From positions 124,001 to 188,000 of the forward strand of contig CANRBF010000003.1 of the NCBI GenBank assembly GCA_947628795.1: a stretch of DNA of 64,000 nucleotides, given 5' to 3'. How positions within the stretch are numbered: the first letter of the stretch is position 1; every line of letters starts with the position of its first letter. Positions 51,000 to 62,157 of this stretch are shown one piece after another. The DNA comes from an uncultured Monoglobus sp. (lineage in GTDB: Bacteria; Bacillota; Clostridia; Monoglobales; Monoglobaceae). Position numbers and translations under genes: made by a program. The notes beneath the pieces are model-generated. The model made no database searches, was not told where the DNA came from, and was given only the letters and a program-made list of their open reading frames with translations.

Positions 51000-51085
51000 G
51001 CCCGCCAAATCCGGGCGGGTTCGCTCCGCCCTTCGGGCGGAACGGATTAGGGGACTTTGTCCCCTAAAACCCCTGAAAATACACG
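51000..51085. repeat. Hairpin cluster in the gap between citrate synthase and the oxidoreductase
   Basis: CCCGCC/GGGCGGG (51001-51019), CCGCCC/GGGCGG (51026-51040) and TTAGGGGAC/GTCCCCTAA (51047-51067) follow one another. The last, with the trailing AACCCC, looks like a dispersed hairpin type distinct from the CCCCTTGGGG element. With the terminator and promoter nearby this accounts for the 332-bp gap. Confidence 0.6.
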
Positions 51086-51139
51086 TTTAATTATAGCTGC
51101 ATTAAAAACACTTTTTCAAAGTTTCATAAAAATTTATTT

Positions 51140-52357
51140 TTATAGGCTCTGCATGTACTCGTCCATGGCGTCGGCCACCTGCTTGGAGTACTTGACCGCC
51201 TCTACAACGGTCTTGGCGCCGCGGACTATGTCGCCCGAGGCGAAAATGCCGTCGCGTGTGGTCTCGCCGTATTTGTTCGTGATCAGCAGACCCTTTTTGT
51301 TGGTGTCGATGCCCTGCGTTCTCGACAATATCTGGTCCTGGGCGCCTTGGCTGATCGAAATTATGACCGAATCGGACGGGTAGAGCTTCTCGGTGCCCTC
51401 GATCTTTTCTACGCTGCCGTCCTCGTTTACCTTCGCGTCGGCGAAAATCACGCCGTCGGTCTTGATCTCAACGGGTATCTTGCAATTATGGAACATTACG
51501 CCGTCGATCTTGGCGTACTCGTATTCCTGATTGCTGGCCGCCACCTCGTCGGTGCGGTTGAACACCGTCACGTAGCGCACGCCGTGTCTGATGGCCGTCC
51601 TCGCAACGTCCATGGCCGCGTTGCCCGCGCCGATTATATTCAGGCTGTTGCCCAGATCGTATTCGTCGGGGTTGATCAGATAGGCTATGGCGTAGTGCAC
51701 ATTGCCAAGGCTCTCGCCTTTGATCTTGAGACTGTTGGGCTTCCACACGCCCGTGCCGATAAACAGCGCGTCGTATCCGTCTCTGAAAATATCCTCTATG
51801 CTGATCGCGCCGCCTATTGTGGCGTTGGGTCTTATCTTTATGCCCAGCTCCAGCAGCAGCTTTTTGTATTTGTCGAGAATGACCTTCGGCAGTCTGAACT
51901 CGGGTATGCCGTAGCGCAGCACGCCGCCTATCCTGTCCTTGGCCTCAAAGATCGTGACCGCGTAGCCCCGCTTGGCAAGCTCGATTGCGATGGTGATGCC
52001 CGCGGGACCCGAGCCGACAATACCCACCATTTTGCCGTTGGGCTCCGGCTTCTCGTACTCGAGACGCTCAAGATACGCCGACGAGATATAGTTCTCGATG
52101 CTGCTTATGTGCACGGGATGGCTCTTTATCCCCAGCACGCAATGACCCTGGCACTGGTTCTCGTGGTTGCACACGAGCGAGCAGACCACCGACAGCGGAT
52201 TGTTGTCGAACAGCATTTTGCCCGCGTCGTTCATCTTGCCGTTTAAAAACATCTGGATCATGTCGGGAATATTCGTATGTATGGGGCAGCCCTCTCTGCA
52301 CATCGGCTTTTTGCAGTGCAGGCAGCGCTTCGCCTCGCTTATAATATTAAATGCCAT
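51140..52357 (-). CDS. FAD-dependent NAD(P)H oxidoreductase, glutamate synthase small-subunit type
   Basis: A 405-residue enzyme. N-terminal Fe-S cysteines lie in AKRCLHCKKPMCREGCPI and SLVCNHENQCQGHC. An FAD site is VGIVGSGPAGITIAIELA and the NAD(P)H site is IIGAGNAAMDVARTA. The terminal GIFASGDIVRGAKTVVEAV is the family's closing FAD motif. Such proteins are GltD-like; alone they may act as the electron-input half of glutamate synthase or another reductase. No large glutamate synthase chain is nearby. The ATG at 52357 follows GGAGGTG; an earlier in-frame GTG is part of that box. Confidence 0.87.
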   Translation of the reverse strand: MAFNIISEAKRCLHCKKPMCREGCPIHTNIPDMIQMFLNGKMNDAGKMLFDNNPLSVVCSLVCNHENQCQGHCVLGIKSHPVHISSIENYISSAYLERLEYEKPEPNGKMVGIVGSGPAGITIAIELAKRGYAVTIFEAKDRIGGVLRYGIPEFRLPKVILDKYKKLLLELGIKIRPNATIGGAISIEDIFRDGYDALFIGTGVWKPNSLKIKGESLGNVHYAIAYLINPDEYDLGNSLNIIGAGNAAMDVARTAIRHGVRYVTVFNRTDEVAASNQEYEYAKIDGVMFHNCKIPVEIKTDGVIFADAKVNEDGSVEKIEGTEKLYPSDSVIISISQGAQDQILSRTQGIDTNKKGLLITNKYGETTRDGIFASGDIVRGAKTVVEAVKYSKQVADAMDEYMQSL

Positions 52358-52403
52358 AAAAAACACCTCCGATTTTTAAATACACAACAATATATTTAAA
52401 ATT

Positions 52404-52432
52404 ATAATAACATAAATTATAGAAAACGTCAA
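52404..52432 (-). promoter_or_regulatory. Promoter for the GltD-like gene
   Basis: Minus strand TTGACG (52432-52427), 17 bp, TATTAT (52409-52404). Confidence 0.6.
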
Positions 52433-52491
52433 TAATAAAATAAAATTTTATACTTGATTTATGTGTTTTGCACAATATTACATGCCGAATC

Positions 52492-53508
52492 TCACACAGT
52501 CGGGTTTTCGATATCCATATTGGCGTACGCGTTGAGGCTCAAATCGGCCCGCCTGCCCGCCAGATACTCATAGTAGGCGGCGCAGCCGATCATGGCCGCG
52601 TTGTCGGTGCAGAGCAGGGGCCTCGGATAATAGAGCTCAAAGCCGCGCGATAACGCCTTTTTTTGTATCAGCTCCCGAAGGGGCAGGTTTGACGCCACGC
52701 CTCCGGCCAAAGTCAGGGTCTTGACGCTCCGCTCCTCGGCCGCGGTTATGAGATGATCGGAAAGCACGTCGATCACGGCCTGTTGGAACGAGGCCGCGAT
52801 GTCGTTTTTGTTGATCTCCTCGCCGCGCTGCTCTAAATTGTGTATATAATTCAGCACCGCGGTCTTTACTCCGCTGAAACTGAAGTCGAGGCCGCCCTCG
52901 CCCATGTTGACCCTGGGGAAGCGCACCGCCTCGCTGTTTCCGCTCTCCGCCGCCTTCTGTATCGCGGGGCCGCCCGGATAGCCGAGACCCAGCACGCGCG
53001 ATACCTTGTCGAAGGCCTCGCCCGCCGCGTCGTCGCTGGTTGATGCTATGACCTCATAATCCGTCCGAGACTTCACATGCACGATATTGCTGTGGCCGCC
53101 CGACGCCACGAGGCACACAAACGGCGGCTCAAGGCTCGGGGTCTCTATGTAGTTGGCGCAGATGTGACCGCGGATATGGTGCACGGGTATCAGCGGCTTG
53201 CCCGCGGCGAAGCTCAGGCCTTTGGCGTATGACACGCCGACGAGCAGCGCACCGATAAGACCCGGGGCGTATGTCACCGCCACCGCGTCGATCTCGTCTA
53301 ACGCAACGCCCGCGTCGTCGAGCGCCTTGTCGACCACCGCGCTTATATTCTCGATATGCTTCCGTGACGCGATCTCGGGCACCACGCCGCCGTAGAGCCT
53401 GTGCAGCTCTATCTGGGTGTTTATCACGTTTGAAAGGACGTTTATTCCGTCCTCCACGACAGCCGCCGCGGTCTCGTCGCAGGAGCTTTCTATCGCAAGA
53501 ATTTTCAA
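52492..53508 (-). CDS. tsaD: tRNA N6-adenosine threonylcarbamoyltransferase
   Basis: A 338-residue ASKHA-fold protein. The N-terminal phosphate loop is [13 protein letters not shown]. The metal-binding HIRGH lies in [14 protein letters not shown], with [31 protein letters not shown] and CTDNAAMIG. It transfers the threonylcarbamoyl group to A37 of ANN-decoding tRNAs. The start codon is TTG (53508) preceded by GAGGTGG; no better ATG exists. It ends an operon that also encodes the Sua5/TsaC enzyme for the previous step. Confidence 0.97.
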   Translation of the reverse strand: MKILAIESSCDETAAAVVEDGINVLSNVINTQIELHRLYGGVVPEIASRKHIENISAVVDKALDDAGVALDEIDAVAVTYAPGLIGALLVGVSYAKGLSFAAGKPLIPVHHIRGHICANYIETPSLEPPFVCLVASGGHSNIVHVKSRTDYEVIASTSDDAAGEAFDKVSRVLGLGYPGGPAIQKAAESGNSEAVRFPRVNMGEGGLDFSFSGVKTAVLNYIHNLEQRGEEINKNDIAASFQQAVIDVLSDHLITAAEERSVKTLTLAGGVASNLPLRELIQKKALSRGFELYYPRPLLCTDNAAMIGCAAYYEYLAGRRADLSLNAYANMDIENPTV

Positions 53509-53518
53509 AATACCACCT

Positions 53519-53962
53519 CTATAATTTTTTTGTCATAAGTATCGCGTCGAATTTATTGTCGTAATATTTTTTCCGCCTGCCCACGGGCTCGAATCCGAAT
53601 TTTTCATAGAGCCCTATCGCCGCGTCGTTGCCGTCGCGGACCTCAAGATTTATCCGAGACATGCATCTCTCGCGGCAGATGCCGCAAAGCAGGCTCAGCG
53701 TCTTTTGACCGAGGCCCAGCCGCCGATGATCGGGATCGACCGCGATGTTGGTGATCTCGGCTGTGTCCGCGATCAGCCACATTCCGCCGAAGCAAACCGC
53801 GGCTCCGCTTTCGTCCACGCCGACCAAAAACGCCGATATCATGTTTTCAAGCTCGCTTTCAAACATTTTTCGCGTCCACGGCTCGTCCGGAAAGCACTTT
53901 TTCTCGATCTTGAGCATATCGTCGATATGGCTCTCGTTCATAAGCTCGAACTTAATTTTCAT
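53519..53962 (-). CDS. rimI: Ribosomal-protein-alanine N-acetyltransferase (GNAT)
   Basis: A 147-residue GNAT protein. Acetyl-CoA binding region [14 protein letters not shown] and terminal [20 protein letters not shown] are typical of RimI. The neighbourhood of tsaC- and tsaD-type genes is the usual one for rimI. It acetylates N-terminal Ala of ribosomal protein S18 and related N-termini. The ATG at 53962 lies inside the end of the upstream gene (11-base overlap) with GAGG upstream; a TTG at 53971 is an alternative. Confidence 0.92.
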   Translation of the reverse strand: MKIKFELMNESHIDDMLKIEKKCFPDEPWTRKMFESELENMISAFLVGVDESGAAVCFGGMWLIADTAEITNIAVDPDHRRLGLGQKTLSLLCGICRERCMSRINLEVRDGNDAAIGLYEKFGFEPVGRRKKYYDNKFDAILMTKKL

Positions 53963-55466
53963 GATCGTCAAGCCTCGCGATAACTTTTTCGACGCATTTC
54001 TTTATCTCAAGCATGCAGCTTTTGTATATCTCAATGCCGCCGCCGAACGGGTCGGATATCTCTCCGCTCTCGCCCGCGTATTCCTTGAGGGTGAAGGTCT
54101 TATTCTCCGCCTCGGGCGCCGCCGCGCAAATCGCGCTCTTGTGGCTGCCCGACATGGCGAGTATCAGATCGGCGCCGCCGATCATGTCAAGGTCGAGCTG
54201 CGTCGGCTCGTGGCCGCTTATGTCGATATCAAGCTCCGCGAGCGCCTTTACCGAGTTTTCGGACACCTTGGAGCCGGGGAACACAAACAGCCCTGCCGAC
54301 TTGGCGGAAACGCTCATGCCGCGCTCTTTCGCATAATAATTGAACAATCCCTCGGCCATCGGACTGCGGCAGGTGTTGCCGCTGCACACGAACAAAACAT
54401 TGTTTATCGAAGTTTCTACGTCCGATCTCCCGCCTTCGGCGAACTCGGAGGCCTCGCGCACCTCATTTCCCGCGGCGCGGTAGAGGCGGTTGCGGACGCC
54501 CGCCCATTTGTCGGTGTCGGGTATTTCGGGGGCAAAAACGATCTCCGCGCCCAGCTCGTCTGTTCTGCGCAGCGCGGCGAACAGAGCCGCGGCCGCCTCG
54601 TCGGGCTTGTTTATGCCGCCCAGAGACAGGCAGATCACGCCATCTTTGAGCTTAGGTTTTATCTCTTTTAAAATCTCGTCAAACAAAATAACGCCCGTCG
54701 GCCTTGTCTGCGAGTTGATGCAGTTTGCCGCCTCGTCGAGGGTGCCTTTTATTATCACAACCTTCGCCTTCGGGGAATAGTGCTTGTATTTGAGCCCCGG
54801 CGACTTGGGCTTTTCGCCGTCCTTGAGAGAAGCGGCAAGGCCCACCTTTTTGCCCAAAACCCGTTCGATCTGTCCGCGGCTCACGCAGCCGGGACGGTAT
54901 ATGATCGGCTCGCCGCTCATGTCTATAACGGTCGACTCAATACCCACATCGCAGGGGCCGCCGTCGATTATCGCCGCGGCTCTGCCGTCCATGTCCTCGA
55001 CGCAGTGCTCGAACCGCGTGGGACTGGGCTTTCCCGACAGATTGGCGCTGGGCGCCGCGACGGGTCTGCCGCAGAGATGCAAAAACTCCGACGCGGTCCT
55101 GTTTGACGGCATGCGTATGCCCACTGTGTCAAGTCCCGCCGTCACCTCGCTCGGGATGTCGGGGCGTTTTTTTAATATGACCGTTATCGGGCCGGGCATG
55201 AAGGCGTCGATCAGCTTTTGCGCGTCATCGGGCACCTCGGCGACTACGTCGGAAATTTGTGATTTATCAAAAACATGCACGATCAAAGGGTTGTCCGACG
55301 GACGGCCCTTTGCCTCGAATATTTTTTTAACGGCCTCGGGGTCTTTGGCGTCAGCGCCGATGCCGTAAACCGTTTCGGTCGGGAAAACCACGGTTTGTCC
55401 CGACCGAATAAGATCCGCCGCCGTTTGCAGATCGGATGTTTTGTTTGTTAATAAAAGTGTTTTCAT
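53952..55466 (-). CDS. Fusion of threonylcarbamoyl-AMP synthase (Sua5/TsaC) with a low-molecular-weight protein phosphatase (YwlE-like)
   Basis: A 504-residue two-enzyme protein. Residues 1-205 are the YrdC/Sua5 domain (TVVFPTETVYGIGADA, KGRPSDNPLIVHV, PSANLSGKPSPT) that makes threonylcarbamoyl-AMP for t6A. Residues 210-345 are the Sua5 C-terminal domain (SPGLKYKHYSPKA). From about 355 a complete LMW phosphatase follows: VLFVCSGNTCRSPMAEGL (Cys-x5-Arg loop), then the terminal acid motif ISDPFGG. The Thr in GNTCRS matches the residue said to give YwlE its phosphoarginine preference. In related genomes the two are separate adjacent genes. The frame is continuous with no sign of error. The start shares one base with the prfA stop (TAATG). 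Confidence 0.93.
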   Translation of the reverse strand: MKTLLLTNKTSDLQTAADLIRSGQTVVFPTETVYGIGADAKDPEAVKKIFEAKGRPSDNPLIVHVFDKSQISDVVAEVPDDAQKLIDAFMPGPITVILKKRPDIPSEVTAGLDTVGIRMPSNRTASEFLHLCGRPVAAPSANLSGKPSPTRFEHCVEDMDGRAAAIIDGGPCDVGIESTVIDMSGEPIIYRPGCVSRGQIERVLGKKVGLAASLKDGEKPKSPGLKYKHYSPKAKVVIIKGTLDEAANCINSQTRPTGVILFDEILKEIKPKLKDGVICLSLGGINKPDEAAAALFAALRRTDELGAEIVFAPEIPDTDKWAGVRNRLYRAAGNEVREASEFAEGGRSDVETSINNVLFVCSGNTCRSPMAEGLFNYYAKERGMSVSAKSAGLFVFPGSKVSENSVKALAELDIDISGHEPTQLDLDMIGGADLILAMSGSHKSAICAAAPEAENKTFTLKEYAGESGEISDPFGGGIEIYKSCMLEIKKCVEKVIARLDDHEN

Positions 55467-56536
55467 TATTCTGTGCGTTTTAGTTTTTCGCTTTGGTCTG
55501 TGGTTATAAGGGCGTCAATGATCTCGTCAAGGTCGCCGTTTAATATCTGCTCCAGCTTATACAGCGTCAGGCCGATCCTGTGGTCGGTCATTCTGCCCTG
55601 GGGGTAGTTGTATGTTCTGATGCGCTCGCTGCGGTCGCCGGTTCCCACCTGGCTCTTTCTGTCGGCCGCGATCGCCGCGTTGCGCTCCTGCTCCATCTTG
55701 TCGTACAGTCTTGAGCGCAGCATCTTCATGGCCGCCTCGCGGTTCTTGTGCTGACTGCGCTCGTCCTGACAGGTCACCACGATGCCCGTGGGCTTGTGAG
55801 TTATTCTTATGGCCGACTCGGTCTTGTTGATATGCTGGCCGCCCGCTCCGCTGGAGCGGTAGGTGTCGATCTCCAGATCGTCGGGATTGATCTCGACTTC
55901 CACGTCGTCGACCTCGGGCAGCACCGCCACGGTCACGGTCGAGGTGTGTATCCTGCCGCTCGACTCGGTCTCGGGCACGCGCTGAACGCGGTGGACGCCG
56001 CTCTCGAATTTCAATCGGCTGTAGGCTCCATCGCCGTTTATCATAAACGTTATCTCTTTTATGCCGCCGATGCCGATCTCATTAAGGCTCAGCACCTCGG
56101 TTTTCCAGCGTTTTGAGTCGGCGTACATGGAATACATTCTGTAGAGATCGCCCGCGAACAGCGCGGCCTCGTCGCCGCCCGCTCCGCCGCGGATCTCGAC
56201 CATAACGTTTTTGTCGTCGTTGGGGTCCTTGGGCAGAAGCAGGATCTTGAGCTCCTCCTCTATTTTCTCGATATTGGCCTTGGCCTCTTTGGTCTCCTCA
56301 ACCAGCATTTCGCGGAACTCCTTGTCGGTCTCGGGATCGTCCATCATAACGGCCGCGTCGTCTATCGTCTCTTTGTTCTTTTTATACTCTCTGTATTTTT
56401 CAACTATCGGGGTCAGGTCGGAATGCTCCTTGCACAGCTTGCGCCATGTCTCCTGATCGGCTATGATCTCGGGGTCGCTGATCTTGCGCGCAAGCTCCTC
56501 GAACTGCTCCTCTAAGAATGAAAGCTTTTCAAACAT
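55466..56536 (-). CDS. prfA: Peptide chain release factor 1
   Basis: A 356-residue class I release factor of normal length. The GGQ peptidyl-hydrolysis motif lies in [19 protein letters not shown]. The codon-reading PxT motif is visible as PET in [14 protein letters not shown], which marks RF1 (UAA and UAG). It is 12 nt after prfB and overlaps the Sua5 fusion gene by one base. The ribosome binding site is AAAGGAGT. Confidence 0.98.
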   Translation of the reverse strand: MFEKLSFLEEQFEELARKISDPEIIADQETWRKLCKEHSDLTPIVEKYREYKKNKETIDDAAVMMDDPETDKEFREMLVEETKEAKANIEKIEEELKILLLPKDPNDDKNVMVEIRGGAGGDEAALFAGDLYRMYSMYADSKRWKTEVLSLNEIGIGGIKEITFMINGDGAYSRLKFESGVHRVQRVPETESSGRIHTSTVTVAVLPEVDDVEVEINPDDLEIDTYRSSGAGGQHINKTESAIRITHKPTGIVVTCQDERSQHKNREAAMKMLRSRLYDKMEQERNAAIAADRKSQVGTGDRSERIRTYNYPQGRMTDHRIGLTLYKLEQILNGDLDEIIDALITTDQSEKLKRTE

Positions 56537-56548
56537 ATATTAACTCCT

Positions 56549-57662
56549 TTAAATCTCGCCTTTGGATTTCGCCTTTAAATAGGCGTTGATAAATCCGTTG
56601 ATGTCGCCGTTCATGACCGCGTTCACGTTGCCGACCTCGTAGCCCGTTCTGTGATCCTTTACCATCGTGTAGGGGTGGAACACATATGAGCGTATCTGGC
56701 TGCCCCATGCGATCTCGGTCTGGACGCCCTTTAGGTCGTCGATCCTGTCCTTCTGCTCGCGCTCGGCTATCTCCACCAGCTTGGACTTTAGGACCTTCAT
56801 GGCGGTCTCCTTGTTCTTGTGCTGGCTGCGCTCGTTCTGGCAGGTCACCACAATGCCCGTGGGAATATGAGTTATCCTGATCGCCGACTCGGTCTTGTTG
56901 ATGTGCTGGCCGCCCGCTCCGCTTGAGCGGTAGGTGTCGATCCTCAGATCGTCGGGATTTATCTCAACGTCAAGCTCCTCGTCGAGCTCGGGCACGACCT
57001 CGCAGGACGCGAAAGACGTGTGCCGCCTCGCCGCGGAGTCGAACGGGGATATCCGCACAAGGCGGTGGACGCCCTTTTCGGACTGCATATATCCGTAGGC
57101 ATTGAGGCCGCTTATCGAGAACGTGACGCTCTTGATGCCCGCCTCCTCGCCGTCCAGATAGTCTATGACCTCGGTTTTAAAGCCGCGGCGGTCGGCCCAC
57201 ATGTTGTACATGCGGTAAAGCATCTCGCACCAGTCCTGAGCCTCGGTGCCGCCCGCGCCCGAATGAAGGGTCACTATGGCGTTCAGTCTGTCGTACTTGC
57301 CCGAAAGCAGAGTGTCCAGCTTCATGGCGTCGATCGCCTGCTTGAGCTCCTTATATCCGGGCTTTACCTCGTCGAGCAGGCTTTCGTCCTCCTCCTCGTT
57401 GCCCAGCTCCACAAGAGCTGTGAGATCCTCCCATTTTGAGTACAAGTCGTCAAAGGCCGCGACCTTGTCTTTGAGGCCTTTTATTTTTTGAAGAGTGCGC
57501 CCCGCTTTTTCCATGTCGGAATAGAAATCGGGCTCGAAGCTCTCTTTCTCGAGGGCTGCTATCTCGTCGCTCAGCGCGGCCAAGTTAAAGTGAATCCCTC
57601 AGTTCCGTAATATCTTTTTGCATGTTTTCAAGCCCGAGCTTGTATTCGTCGAATGCTATCAC
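56549..57662 (-). CDS. prfB: Peptide chain release factor 2, expressed by +1 programmed frameshift
   Basis: A 370-residue protein read from two frames. Frame one starts at a GTG (57662-57660) after AGAGGTGATC and runs 25 codons ([17 protein letters not shown]...). It stops at TAA (57587-57585). After CTT the ribosome would skip one base and continue from 57586 as Asn-Leu-Ala-Ala-Leu to the stop at 56549. The joined N-terminus fits RF2 well. The GGQ motif lies in [14 protein letters not shown] and the UGA-specific SPF motif in [14 protein letters not shown]. It follows secA by 34 nt, the usual clostridial order. RF2 releases at UGA and UAA. Confidence 0.93.
57584..57600 (-). promoter_or_regulatory. 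prfB +1 frameshift site with UAA stop
   Basis: Minus strand: an internal Shine-Dalgarno-like GAGGGA, a four-base spacer, then the slippery CTT codon (57590-57588), the stop TAA, and C. The classical site is CTT TGA C. Here the stop is TAA, which both RF1 and RF2 read. Confidence 0.85.
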
Positions 57663-57696
57663 TTGATCACCTCTTGATTTTGTATTATGTCCGCGT

Positions 57697-60474
<2,778 letters not shown>

Positions 60475-60515
60475 TAAAGTTAACCTCCAAATCTTATTTT
60501 ACGCTTAACTGTTCT

Positions 60516-60544
60516 ATTATACCTCAAGAAAAATTTTATTGCAA
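60516..60544 (-). promoter_or_regulatory. Promoter of the secA operon
   Basis: Minus strand TTGCAA (60544-60539), 17 bp, TATAAT (60521-60516). Confidence 0.7.
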
Positions 60545-60549
60545 GGGTT

Positions 60550-61131
60550 TTATTGCTTTATCTGATCGATCGCGCTCAAAGTGTTGCCGATAAGCTTATC
60601 GGGCAGGGCGCTGTCGCTGAGCTTCCACTCGCCATCCTCTTTTGACATTTCTATCGTTTCGTCGGTCGTTACCGTGCCTATCTCGCCGCTTGACAAGATA
60701 TTTTCAAGCTGCTCGTTCATAAGCGCGTCGTATTCCTCTTTGGTCATGGTGCCGACCTTGCTCTGATAATCCGGGCTTGAAACCAGCGCCGCCACGCTCT
60801 CGATATACTTCTGCATCACCTGCGACGTGTCAAGCGAAGTCACGGACACGTCTACGGTCGCCGTGTTTCCGTTCGCCGACACCGACTTAATGTCATAGGA
60901 AATATTGCCGAGCGACGCCGCCAGCGCCGCACTCAGCTCGGGATCGGCGCTCAAGTCAACGTATTCCTCTATCGCCGCCGTGTCGCCGCTTTTGAAGCCG
61001 TCCATAACGGCGCCGAACGCCTGCTGCGCTTCCTGCGCGCTCTCCGCGCTGTTCCCGCCGCCGCACGACGCCAGGGTCAGCAGTGATACCGCGGCCGCCG
61101 ACGCGGCCAAAAGCTTTAATGTCTTTCTCAT
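60550..61131 (-). CDS. Predicted lipoprotein, function unknown
   Basis: A 193-residue protein with a lipoprotein signal peptide and lipobox (LTLASC at residues 18-23). The mature part has a pattern seen in NTF2-like/DUF4878-type bacterial lipoproteins: a helix pair with AFGAVMDGFKSGD, then IKSVSANGNTATVDVSVTS, then a charged C-terminus with EDGEWKLSD. No catalytic residues are apparent. It probably sits on the outer membrane face. It is 23 nt after the HATPase gene on the same strand. The ribosome binding site is AAGGAGT. Confidence 0.75.
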   Translation of the reverse strand: MRKTLKLLAASAAAVSLLTLASCGGGNSAESAQEAQQAFGAVMDGFKSGDTAAIEEYVDLSADPELSAALAASLGNISYDIKSVSANGNTATVDVSVTSLDTSQVMQKYIESVAALVSSPDYQSKVGTMTKEEYDALMNEQLENILSSGEIGTVTTDETIEMSKEDGEWKLSDSALPDKLIGNTLSAIDQIKQ

Positions 61132-61154
61132 AAATAAACACTCCTTAATATATT

Positions 61155-62099
61155 TTAATCGTATCTTGCAAAATTTTGCATGACTATTTTAATCAGTTTC
61201 TTTTCGATGCCGCCGTCAGCCGTCTTGTCATTCACAAGCGGAGGGATGCGGCCTTTAATTGTATCGGACTCGGGCAAAAGCAGCGTGAATACCGCTCCGC
61301 CTCCCGCCATGTTTCCGACTATGATCTTTCCGTTCATCGAGTCCGCAAGCCGTTTGCACGCGATCAATCCGCAGCCTTGGTATTTTCTGAATTTAATAAA
61401 CCCGTTTTCCGCGCTGACTATGTTGCGCTCCATAATGCCGCGCAGCTTTTTGACGTCAACGCCTATGCCGTGATCGATCACCGACAGCGCGGCTCTGTTG
61501 TGCCTTTTTATCCTGCTGACCGCTATATCCAGACGGCCGTCCTCAGAACGGCTGTGTCTGAAAGCGTTATGCACAAAGTTAACGAGTATCAAGGTCAGCA
61601 GTGTTCCGTTCGCAGCGCACATCAAATCTTTTCGTGCACCGCGGACAAGCCGTATATCACTCTTGATATCCTTGGGAATAACCGAGCGCAGATATTCCAC
61701 AAAGCGTGACGCGTATCCCGTAAGCTCGACAGGCGCGATCTCTGTATCGTCAACGCCTCGGTTGTATGAGATCTCATTCAGGTTTCTCGCTCTGAGATAA
61801 AGACCGCCCAGCTCGGACACGGATCTTCGCACAACAAGGCGTCCCTCCCGCGAAAGATCCTCGTTTTCGAGAATGTACTCGTATGTATCGCAGGTCTCGT
61901 AAAAACAGTCCTCGAAGCCTTTCATAACAAAGTCGCCCGCGTCTTTAAACTTAGTTTTCGGGCACACGCCGTCAAAGACGAAACCGTTCCGCTCACAGGC
62001 CGTTTGTATATAATTCCGAAGCGCCACGGTCGATATCCCGCCATCATCTTTCAAACACTCTACAGATCCGGTCATTATTGTATCTCTCATTTTATCCAT
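61155..62099 (-). CDS. Histidine-kinase-like ATPase-domain protein without a clear phosphoacceptor His
   Basis: A 314-residue cytoplasmic protein with a C-terminal HATPase domain. The N-box is LILVNFVHNAFRHS; the G boxes are VIDHGIGVD and GCGLIACKRLADSMNG, followed by GGGAVFTLLLP. The N-terminal 170 residues contain no transmembrane segment and no standard H-box in the region that should dimerise (LSREGRLVVRRSVSELGGL). It may be a diverged sensor kinase or an anti-sigma-type ATPase. No response-regulator gene adjoins it. The start at 62099 follows AAAGGCG; an upstream in-frame start at 62180 would overlap the neighbouring gene. Confidence 0.75.
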   Translation of the reverse strand: MDKMRDTIMTGSVECLKDDGGISTVALRNYIQTACERNGFVFDGVCPKTKFKDAGDFVMKGFEDCFYETCDTYEYILENEDLSREGRLVVRRSVSELGGLYLRARNLNEISYNRGVDDTEIAPVELTGYASRFVEYLRSVIPKDIKSDIRLVRGARKDLMCAANGTLLTLILVNFVHNAFRHSRSEDGRLDIAVSRIKRHNRAALSVIDHGIGVDVKKLRGIMERNIVSAENGFIKFRKYQGCGLIACKRLADSMNGKIIVGNMAGGGAVFTLLLPESDTIKGRIPPLVNDKTADGGIEKKLIKIVMQNFARYD

Positions 62100-62157
62100 A
62101 TTCGAAACGCCTTTATAATTATAGTATATTTTTATATCACAGTCAAGCCGCCGAAAG

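Noticed and set aside
51347-52246. Plus-strand frame opposite the GltD-like gene
   Set aside because: Shadow of a gene with clear FAD and NAD(P)H motifs on the other strand.
57585-57662. prfB read as a frameshifted pseudogene
   Set aside because: The break sits exactly at an RF2-type shift site with an internal Shine-Dalgarno-like element and CTT-stop-C, and the rest of the gene is intact.
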